Made by a program: the position numbers and the translations under genes. DNA of 64,000 nt from a virus: IMG/VR virus record IMGVR_UViG_3300043331_001676, positions 1 through 64,000 of that record; one strand, given 5' to 3'. Positions 47,950 to 54,237 of this stretch are shown in pieces. The notes under the pieces were generated by a model that saw only the letters and a list, made by a program, of their open reading frames with translations, ran no database searches and had not been told where the DNA came from. Each line of letters begins with the position of its first letter. Position 1 is the first letter of the stretch.

Positions 47950-48317
47950 TCGAACCGCAGGGCCGGCTGCAGGCCGGCCTCTTTCCCGACGGCGACATTG
48001 TCACCAGGGTGACCGCCTGGCTGGCCACAGCCTACACCAAAGTTGGCGGGATCACGGGCAGCCTGCAAGATGCCGCCGCCACAGCTTACACCTATTACCT
48101 GGCCTACAGCCACGTGGCCGACCGGCTGGCGAATGAACCCAACAGCGTCAGTGTGGACAGCGCGGCCAATGTCAGCAAGGCGGTCGGCCAGGACCGGATC
48201 GCTTACTTCAGCCGGCTGGCCCAGAAGTATCTGGACGAGTACGAGGGCTATCTCTCGACCCCGGCCAACCCGGAGCGGCCCCGGTCAGGGTGGGTCAGAA
48301 ACCAGCCGGTGTTTTAG
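47925..48317 (+). CDS. Head-tail connector-like protein
   Basis: 130 residues, GTG start, overlapping the membrane protein gene by 25 bases. Helical with TAWLATAYTKVGG and DAAATAYTYYLAYSHVADR, similar in size and place to gp6/gp16-type adaptor proteins. Named from context. Confidence 0.55.
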   Translation: MALEPTVLIEPQGRLQAGLFPDGDIVTRVTAWLATAYTKVGGITGSLQDAAATAYTYYLAYSHVADRLANEPNSVSVDSAANVSKAVGQDRIAYFSRLAQKYLDEYEGYLSTPANPERPRSGWVRNQPVF

Positions 48318-48360
48318 GTAGTAGGTACGAAGTGGCCCGTAGAGGCCAGTAGGTAGTAAG
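48315..48360 (+). repeat. GTAGTAGG repeats with dispersed repeat
   Basis: GTAGGTAGTAGG-type words around CGAAGTGGCCCGTAGAGGCC (48328-48347), which is the reverse complement of the repeat at 2071-2090 with one change. Confidence 0.8.
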
Positions 48361-48361
48361 T

Positions 48362-48796
48362 GTGTTCATCTCTAACGCGACCTTGCAGAGCCTAAGACAG
48401 ATCCACCAATCGGCAATGATGGATGAGGCGGAGCTGTATAAGCGCTTCGTGGGCGGGCCGGACCAGTACAATATGCCGGAGCCGGACCGGTACACCTACC
48501 TGGCTACTCTACCCTGCGCCTTCCGGCCCTCTCCCGGCAGCAGCGCGGCCAGCTCGGAGGGGATGACCAGAAGCGAGGTACCGCTCCTGGACGGCCTGAT
48601 CTCCTTCAACTTCGATGTCGAGCGCGCCCACGAGGTTGATTTGAGCAACTTCGACCGGGTCAAGATAGTGAAACTTCACGGTGAGCGGCTGGATAAACCG
48701 CTGCTGTTCGACCTGGCCGGGCCGGCGCGCCGGGATAATCTGGCCAATATTTTTCCGCTCAAGCGGGTGACTGAAAGGGAAGCCGAGGATGGATGA
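48362..48796 (+). CDS. Head completion/stopper-like protein
   Basis: 144 residues, GTG start. Its LLDGLISFNFDVERAHEVDL followed by FDRVKIVKLHG suggests a small beta-barrel of the head-tail stopper (gp16/gpFII type). From gene order; overlaps the next gene by 8 bases. Confidence 0.5.
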   Translation: MFISNATLQSLRQIHQSAMMDEAELYKRFVGGPDQYNMPEPDRYTYLATLPCAFRPSPGSSAASSEGMTRSEVPLLDGLISFNFDVERAHEVDLSNFDRVKIVKLHGERLDKPLLFDLAGPARRDNLANIFPLKRVTEREAEDG

Positions 48797-49022
48797 GAAC
48801 AAGTGGCAGGTCATTGTGGCCGAGTGCGAGAAGTTGAGCGAGGCTACCGGCGCGAAGGTGCTGCCGCTTCAGCCACCGGCAGAAGGCCAGCCGGTGGGCC
48901 TGGAATGGGCCGACCCCTGGGTGCGCGAGGGGCGCTACCTGGACTGGCTGACCAGTTTTTTAATGCGGGTCAACGGCGCGCTTCAGCGCGAAGACCAGGA
49001 ACCAGAGGCCGGGAGTAGATGA
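48789..49022 (+). CDS. Small hypothetical tail-region protein
   Basis: 77 residues, acidic, not recognised. Its stop overlaps the next start (ATGA). Confidence 0.55.
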   Translation: MDENKWQVIVAECEKLSEATGAKVLPLQPPAEGQPVGLEWADPWVREGRYLDWLTSFLMRVNGALQREDQEPEAGSR

Positions 49023-49447
49023 CCGCCGAAGCCAAGGTCAACTGGTATGAGGACAAGGTCCGGCTGGTAATTGACGAAAAAACCGGCCAGACCCTGCTCA
49101 ATGCCGCTTTTCGCATCGAGGAGCGGACCAAGGTCAATATCAACCAGGCTCCCGGCGCAAGTGGGCAAGGATTGATTGACACCAGCTTTATGCTCAACTC
49201 GACCTACGTGGTTGGGCCGAAGGTGAGTACCTATGACCAGGCGCTAAGGTCCGGGATGTACACCAACCGGGCCGGCGAAGAAGTCGAGCGCAACCTGGCC
49301 CCCCAGGCGGACCTGCCCAGGGATGCGGCAGCGCTGGTTGCCGTGGGGGCCGAATATGCCGTTTTTCAGGAGATCATCCATCACTTTTTCTTTCAGGCTA
49401 TTGAGGATACCTCAAGGGAGCTTGGCGGACTGATCGAGAAATTTTGA
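49019..49447 (+). CDS. HK97 gp10-like minor tail/neck protein
   Basis: 142 residues. NAAFRIEERTKVNINQ and GLIDTSFMLNSTYV, with a late YAVFQEIIHHFFFQAIE, match the pattern of gp10-type proteins (N-terminal helix, loop and a C-terminal helical pair) that join head and tail. Confidence 0.65.
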   Translation: MTAEAKVNWYEDKVRLVIDEKTGQTLLNAAFRIEERTKVNINQAPGASGQGLIDTSFMLNSTYVVGPKVSTYDQALRSGMYTNRAGEEVERNLAPQADLPRDAAALVAVGAEYAVFQEIIHHFFFQAIEDTSRELGGLIEKF

Positions 49448-49458
49448 TGAGCGACCTG

Positions 49459-49490
49459 TAGTGAGCCTGTCGAATAGTGAGCCTGTCGAA
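49459..49490 (+). repeat. Two tandem dispersed-repeat copies
   Basis: AGTGAGCCTGTCGAA repeated twice in the 45-base gap before the gene at 49493, the reverse-complement form of TTCGACAGGCTC. Confidence 0.85.
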
Positions 49491-49492
49491 CT

Positions 49493-49876
49493 ATGCGCGA
49501 CACCGACGCGGCCCTGACCGCTTTTTTACTGGCCCGACCCGGCCTGACTGCCGTAGCCGGGCAGCGGATCCACGCCAGCCTTTACCTGCCGAAGGGCTAT
49601 AAGCCGGATGATGGGCCGGCGCTCATTTTTAACCCGCGCGGCGGGGGGCAGGATTATTCCAGGCTGGTCCTGTCGCCATCGTACCAATTCAGAAGCTTTG
49701 GCCTGACCCAGGCCGAGGCCCGCCGGCTGGACCGGGCGCTTTACGATGCACTCAATGACGCGCAGTGCTATCCAATCAAGATGGCCCGGATGGAATCCAT
49801 CGGCCAACTTTTTCAGGAACCGGACACAGGGTGGCCGTTCGTTCTGACATTTTATCGAATTGATTTCTGCAATTAG
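49493..49876 (+). CDS. Tail terminator/completion-like protein
   Basis: 127 residues. AVAGQRIHASLYLPKGY at the start and WPFVLTFYRIDF at the end follow the pattern of DUF3168/gp17-type tail completion proteins (a domain that caps the tail tube). Position before the major tail protein agrees. Confidence 0.6.
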   Translation: MRDTDAALTAFLLARPGLTAVAGQRIHASLYLPKGYKPDDGPALIFNPRGGGQDYSRLVLSPSYQFRSFGLTQAEARRLDRALYDALNDAQCYPIKMARMESIGQLFQEPDTGWPFVLTFYRIDFCN

Positions 49877-49988
49877 GTAGTAGGTAGTAGGTAGTAGGTA
49901 GTAGGGGTTTCCTGTACCCCAGGGGGGACCCAACGGGCCGAATCAGGCGAAGCGCTCTCTACCGTTCTACTGTCTACCGTCTACCGCC
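49874..49988 (+). repeat. GTAGTAGG and TCTACCG tandem repeats
   Basis: Several GTAGTAGGTAGTAGG units at 49874-49905, the repeat GGACCCAACGGGCCGAATC (49926-49944, identical to 43056-43074) and TCTACCGTCTACCG units to 49988. The 129-base gap to the next gene holds only these repeats and a ribosome site. Confidence 0.85.
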
Positions 49989-50005
49989 CAAGAAGGAGAC
50001 CTACT

Positions 50006-50341
50006 ATGGCACGAACAGCCTTATCTGTGCAAACCATCGTCCAGGGCGGGATGACGCCCAGTTACGTTGCGGCCAATACCGACGGCCACTCGTTTGTCAA
50101 CAACGGCAATACCTACCTGGCGATCATCAACAACCATACCTCGGCCACCATGACGGCCACCATCGCCCACCCGGGCCAGATTGACGGCCTGGAGGTGGCC
50201 GACCAGGTGGTGTCGGTGGCCGGCGCCAGTACCAAGTACATTGGACCGTTTTCGGCCCGCTTCCACCAGCCGGGGACCAACGACGTGAACGTGGACGTGA
50301 GCTCGACCGCTGCCTCGGTCGGCGCGTTCAGGATCGGCTAG
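50006..50341 (+). CDS. Small beta-rich structural protein
   Basis: 111 residues, GGAG site. Thr/Ser/Val-rich beta sequence (TYLAIINNHTSATMTATIAH), ending GAFRIG; typical of decoration or tail-tube-associated jelly-roll proteins. Named from look and place. Confidence 0.6.
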   Translation: MARTALSVQTIVQGGMTPSYVAANTDGHSFVNNGNTYLAIINNHTSATMTATIAHPGQIDGLEVADQVVSVAGASTKYIGPFSARFHQPGTNDVNVDVSSTAASVGAFRIG

Positions 50342-50350
50342 GAGGATCAT

Positions 50351-50935
50351 ATGGCTGTAGCAGACATCCTGATTACCCCGGTCTGGGTCTGGTCCAGTCC
50401 GGTTGGCACGCCCAGGCCCTACGAGAGCGTGGCCTACGGCGCTGCCTGGCCCGGCTGGAAGCGGCTGGGCTATACCAACAGCCCGCTGACCTCCAATCTG
50501 GAGCGAGAGCGAACCAACAAGATGGTCGAGCAGGCTATGAGCAAGGTCGGCAGCCAGGTGACCGGCGAAACGTTGACCTTTGAAACGGCCCTGGCCGAGT
50601 TCACCCTGGCCAACCTGCAACTGCTCTGGCCGGGTATACTGACGATCACGCCGGCAGCGGTCGGCCAGCCGGGAACCGAGCGGCTGGTTGGGGGCAACAA
50701 AGCCTGCCTTTCGACGCTCCAATGGGGCTTTGAGGGCCTGTACCAGAACGAGGATTGCAGCGTAAGTTTGCCGCTGCGCTTCTGGTGCATTGGTGAGGCC
50801 GAGATGGGCGGCCAGCTCGAATTCGGCAAGGCGACCCAGACGGGGCTGCCGCTCAGGGTCGAGGCCAGCTTCGACTTTGCTACCGGCCAGCTCTACGAGT
50901 GGTTCAAGGTGGTAGCCCCGGCGCTGTCCGCCTAG
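50351..50935 (+). CDS. Major tail (tube) protein
   Basis: 194 residues, AGGAGGATC site. Located before the chaperone genes and tape measure, with tail-tube-like TGETLTFETALAEFTLANLQ and LPLRFWCIGEAEMGG. A terminator follows directly, so it may be made at a higher level than the distal genes. Confidence 0.7.
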   Translation: MAVADILITPVWVWSSPVGTPRPYESVAYGAAWPGWKRLGYTNSPLTSNLERERTNKMVEQAMSKVGSQVTGETLTFETALAEFTLANLQLLWPGILTITPAAVGQPGTERLVGGNKACLSTLQWGFEGLYQNEDCSVSLPLRFWCIGEAEMGGQLEFGKATQTGLPLRVEASFDFATGQLYEWFKVVAPALSA

Positions 50936-50959
50936 TTCTGAACGCTCTTTTTTAAATCA

Positions 50960-50995
50960 AGCCGGAGCCGGCCCTTTCCGGCCTCCGGCTTTTTA
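50960..50995 (+). terminator. Rho-independent terminator after the major tail protein
   Basis: AGCCGGAG-CCGG paired with CCGG-CCTCCGGCT, loop CCCTTT, followed by TTTTT. The downstream genes would need read-through or another promoter. Confidence 0.85.
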
Positions 50996-51017
50996 ATTTC
51001 CTAAGAGGAGATACAAA

Positions 51018-51536
51018 GTGGCTGACGAACCAAAGGAAACAAAAGTTGTTCCAATCGAATACGCCGAGCTTGGGTTCGGCGAAAAAGTCTACCAGGTGCC
51101 GGCAGCGGGCCTGATCCGGTCAGAGACCTGGCGGGCCAGGCTGCAACAGGAGATCGATGCCCTGGTGGGCCTGCTCAAGGAGCAGGGCGGGATTTTTGAA
51201 AATATTGACCCGGGTAATCTGAAAGAAACCCTATCCGGCCTGAGCGCCATCGAGCTTGTGCCGGTAGTTGCTGCGGCGTTTGCCCAACTCAATGTCTCGA
51301 TGTCGAGCCTGGGTGAGATCATCTGCCTGTATAGCCCTGATTTGGAAAGGGACCGGGATTACATCCTGGAGCACACCACGACCAGGCAGGCTATTGCCGC
51401 AGTGATGGAGATGGTCAAGTTTGAATTCCCTTTTGGTATGGTCTTCGGCCAGAACGGGAAGACGCCTGGCCCGCCGGCAGCTACGACGTTGCCGAACTCG
51501 CTTACGCGGCCTGGCAAATCCCGCCGCAGGAATTAG
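51018..51536 (+). CDS. Tail assembly chaperone (G-type, 0-frame product)
   Basis: 172 residues, GTG start behind GAGGAG. Helical protein of the size and place of lambda gpG, needed with its frameshifted partner for tape-measure-guided tail assembly. The 0-frame stop is at 51536. The last 30 residues (after FPFGMVFGQN) are Pro/Thr/Arg-rich and less conserved-looking than the -1 frame. Confidence 0.75.
   Translation: MADEPKETKVVPIEYAELGFGEKVYQVPAAGLIRSETWRARLQQEIDALVGLLKEQGGIFENIDPGNLKETLSGLSAIELVPVVAAAFAQLNVSMSSLGEIICLYSPDLERDRDYILEHTTTRQAIAAVMEMVKFEFPFGMVFGQNGKTPGPPAATTLPNSLTRPGKSRRRN
51428..51434 (+). promoter_or_regulatory. Programmed -1 ribosomal frameshift site C_CCT_TTT
   Basis: In the 0 frame codons TTC CCT TTT the heptamer C CCT TTT (51428-51434) fits X XXY YYZ. 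After slipping back one base, reading continues in an open frame to 51742. Confidence 0.75.
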
Positions 51537-51742
51537 ACCGGATGGACAGCCTGACCGTCCAGCGCCTGGTTTTCGCCTGGATGCGCCGCAAGCGATGGGA
51601 GAGCCGGCTGCTGGCCGGGGAGATAGCCGCTCTATTTACACCCCCCGGCGCAAAGCCGGCAGGACGCAACTCCGCTCCGGCCCGGACCGTGGGCAGGATC
51701 AGCGGCGGCGAAATGTTAGCGATGATGGGAGTAACGCTTTGA
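51434..51742 (+). CDS. Tail chaperone extension (GT-type) in the -1 frame
   Basis: The extension after the shift reads WYGLRPEREDAWPAGSYDVA, then ELAYAAWQIPPQEL and MDSLTVQRLVFAWMRRKRWE, with a Pro/Ala tail, giving a fusion of about 241 residues with the first 139 codons of the chaperone. There is no start with a ribosome site at its head, only an internal ATG at 51542, so expression through the slippery site is the natural reading. In lambda the equivalent gpGT contacts the tape measure and tube protein. Confidence 0.7.
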   Translation, partial: WYGLRPEREDAWPAGSYDVAELAYAAWQIPPQELDRMDSLTVQRLVFAWMRRKRWESRLLAGEIAALFTPPGAKPAGRNSAPARTVGRISGGEMLAMMGVTL

Positions 51743-52413
51743 TCACTTTTAACGCCCCTATCGGCCAATACCTCGACCCGGCGGGCCTGGAGCACCTACA
51801 CCTGAGCCTGACCATCGGCCTGCCCCCCGACGCCTCCCTGCCCGAAGCGCCGGGCCGGACCTGCCTGCCGGGGATGCTTGAGCTGATGGGCGCGCGGGTG
51901 GGCGTGGAGGTGGGGGTGCAGCGGGGCGAGTTCTCGGCTTATCTGCTGGCCAACTGGCCGGGCAAGCTGTGGCTGGTGGACCCCTGGCAGGCGCAGGGGC
52001 CGGAGTATGTGGACGTGGCCAACGTATCGAATACTGAGCACGAGGCCAACTACCAGGCCACCCTGGAGGCGATGCGGCCCTTTGCCGGCCGCTACGACAT
52101 CATCCGGGGCTACTCGGCCTGCGCTGCCGGCTTCTTTGAAGATAGCGCCCTGGATTTTGTTTACCTGGACGGCAACCACGGCTACGAAGCTGTGACCCTG
52201 GACCTGAACGCCTGGTGGCCCAAGCTCAGGGTCGGCGGGCTGCTGGCCGGCCACGATTTTTTAGATTACGACGGCCCGCTGGGGTCGTTCCGGGTCCGCC
52301 AGGCGGTGCTGGAGTTTGCTGCCGACCTATCCCCGGTTTCCCACGGGGAAAGGGAACGGCGGGTTTACGCCTCCCGCGAGCCGTGGCCGTCGCTGTGGTA
52401 CATCGTGAAGTGA
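51739..52413 (+). CDS. Class I methyltransferase (Methyltransf_24-like)
   Basis: 224 residues from a TTG at 51739, four bases inside the previous frame, with a GGGAG site. GARVGVEVGVQRGEFSAYLL is motif I, KLWLVDPWQ the acidic strand, and DFVYLDGNHGYEAVTLDL the motif typical of Methyltransf_24 enzymes acting on sugars or small groups. It lies between tail chaperones and tape measure, so it may modify a virion component together with the glycosyltransferase at 46209. Confidence 0.7.
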   Translation: MITFNAPIGQYLDPAGLEHLHLSLTIGLPPDASLPEAPGRTCLPGMLELMGARVGVEVGVQRGEFSAYLLANWPGKLWLVDPWQAQGPEYVDVANVSNTEHEANYQATLEAMRPFAGRYDIIRGYSACAAGFFEDSALDFVYLDGNHGYEAVTLDLNAWWPKLRVGGLLAGHDFLDYDGPLGSFRVRQAVLEFAADLSPVSHGERERRVYASREPWPSLWYIVK

Positions 52414-52772
52414 TGAGTGGGTTAAACTTCGACATCTTCCAGGCCCCGGAGATCCGGGATCTGCTCAAGACCAAGGCTCACCTGCTACGGGCCGGCCTGT
52501 CGGCGGATCACGTGGTCATCGAGACCTTTAGCCAGATCGTGGCCGTCTACCGCCGCCGGGTTGGGTTGGAGACATTCCTGAGTCAGATGTTGGGCGAGAT
52601 AGCCACAACTCCGATTCAGGACTGTCAACTGTACCGGGCCAGCGGCGAGCCGGTTGATACTCATGGCGCTCACGGCCAGCCGGTCCAAAGATTTATCGCC
52701 CGTGGCTTTTCTGATCGAAGCCTGCTGGCGGGCCTTCGGGTGGTGGCCGGCGGGCAAGAGCGGTATCTGTAA
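52413..52772 (+). CDS. Small hypothetical tail protein
   Basis: 119 residues from the ATG at 52413 overlapping the previous stop. Helical, no recognised family. It precedes the inserted endonuclease and may belong with tape-measure assembly. Confidence 0.55.
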   Translation: MSGLNFDIFQAPEIRDLLKTKAHLLRAGLSADHVVIETFSQIVAVYRRRVGLETFLSQMLGEIATTPIQDCQLYRASGEPVDTHGAHGQPVQRFIARGFSDRSLLAGLRVVAGGQERYL

Positions 52773-52794
52773 TCTGGAAACGAGCGTTTGAAGT

Positions 52795-54036
52795 TTACAG
52801 CAAAGAGAGCTGACTGCCCTGAAAAGGGGTAATTTGTTTGGGATTGTGAATACGGGTCGTGCGCGTGATAGGTCTAAATGGTGTGCCGGTGTGAAGTTCG
52901 ATGGAGGTCTTTAGGATAGTTTCGATATGACGGTACTCAGTATATGGAATACGAATCAGGATAAAGTTGTGATCCTGGGCAAATTTTGCCTTGATTGCAT
53001 CGCGCCGTTGGGTTTCTTTTAGGTTCTCCCGTCCTCCATAAAATTCAAGGTCTTTAAAGTGATGAGGGCCATCGTATTCTACCAAAAATTGCAACTTGCC
53101 GATTCGAAAATAAAAATCAAATCGCAACATTCTTTTCTCTCGAAGAACACTAAAGCTTTTTTGGTGAACAAAATGAACTTTCCAGGATTTAAGCAGATAA
53201 AGGATACGTTGCTCTCCCTGAGAAGCAGAACACTTAGGGCAACCTTGACCTTGTCCAACATGATTTCCCGGTGTTTGCCAGAAGCTTCCGTGTTGAGAGC
53301 ATATAATTTCAACCTTGACCTTTCCACGCCTATAGACAACTTTGGAATAATCGTACATGTCACCATGTATTCTCCGGGCTTCCTGGATAAAAACATCTTG
53401 CTTCTTGGTATTCTTTATACTTGCCTGATTTTTTCCACATCCAGGGCAACCATGTCCTTTAAGAAAATCGTGGGGACGTGCCCAAAAAGCCCCATGTTCA
53501 TGGCAGATAATTTTCACCCTAAACTTATCGCCATTGTACATAACTTCAGAGTAATTATATCTATTCCCAAAAACAGCCATGCACCCTTTGATAAAGCTGT
53601 CCTGAGTCCTGATTCTGGTTTGCGCCCCCTTTTCCTTACCGCATTTAGGACAACCGGCTCCACGAAGATGGTTACTGGGCACTTGCCAAAAACTCCCATG
53701 TTTAGGGCAAACGATTTCAACCTTAATTTTATTGCCTCTGTATTTTATCTTAGAGTAATCATATTTGCTTGCGTGAATGGATTTAGATTCCTGAACAAAA
53801 GAATCGTGAGACCTCCTTTGTACTTTGGAACGCTGCTCGTTGGCACATATAGGGCAGCCATGACCCTTATGCCCCAGATGATCATGGGGTGTCTGCCAAA
53901 AACTTCCGTGCTGAGGGCAGATGATCTCGACCGGGATTCTGTTGTTCGTGTATTTCACATTGGAATAATCGTACCTATCTCCATGTACCTGTCTGGATTT
54001 TGCAATAAAGTCATCTCTGGTCATCTGTTTCGGCAT
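52795..54036 (-). CDS. Zinc-ribbon-repeat endonuclease, homing-type cargo (DUF723-like)
   Basis: 413 residues from the ATG at 54036, read against the late genes. Four repeats of the pattern HGxxYDYSxVxYxxxxxxVxIxCxxHGxFWQxPxxH..GxGCPxC (about 60 residues each) are DUF723-type zinc-ribbon units. The C-terminal RFDFYFRIGKLQFLVEYDGP, followed by KAKFAQDHNFILIRIPY, is a Vsr/DUF2726-like nuclease core. Such proteins are free-standing mobile endonucleases. Base composition is clearly AT-richer than the flanks. Start chosen because residues upstream look non-coding. Confidence 0.8.
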   Translation of the reverse strand: MPKQMTRDDFIAKSRQVHGDRYDYSNVKYTNNRIPVEIICPQHGSFWQTPHDHLGHKGHGCPICANEQRSKVQRRSHDSFVQESKSIHASKYDYSKIKYRGNKIKVEIVCPKHGSFWQVPSNHLRGAGCPKCGKEKGAQTRIRTQDSFIKGCMAVFGNRYNYSEVMYNGDKFRVKIICHEHGAFWARPHDFLKGHGCPGCGKNQASIKNTKKQDVFIQEARRIHGDMYDYSKVVYRRGKVKVEIICSQHGSFWQTPGNHVGQGQGCPKCSASQGEQRILYLLKSWKVHFVHQKSFSVLREKRMLRFDFYFRIGKLQFLVEYDGPHHFKDLEFYGGRENLKETQRRDAIKAKFAQDHNFILIRIPYTEYRHIETILKTSIELHTGTPFRPITRTTRIHNPKQITPFQGSQLSLL

Positions 54037-54079
54037 ATTTTTAACCCGTACAAAAAAGCACTCCTGACGTTGATTGCCT

Positions 54080-54175
54080 GATTGTTGCCACACAAGAGGA
54101 ATCACGCCAGGGGTGCTCATCTGGAATAATAGCAAGCCCTAATTATTTCGGCAATTCTCTTGTGTGGCAACAATC
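54080..54175. repeat. 22-base inverted repeat upstream of the endonuclease
   Basis: GATTGTTGCCACACAAGAG(G)AAT at 54080-54102 and its reverse complement at 54154-54175, one bulged base, 51 bases apart. This may be a promoter/operator pair, a miniature element end, or part of the endonuclease insertion. AACGAGCGTT copies flank the whole insert (52779-52788 and 54212-54221). Confidence 0.75.
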
Positions 54176-54237
54176 ATTATAGCACATTTGAGCTACGAAT
54201 TTCAACTATTAAACGAGCGTTACGAAAAAGGTGATTC

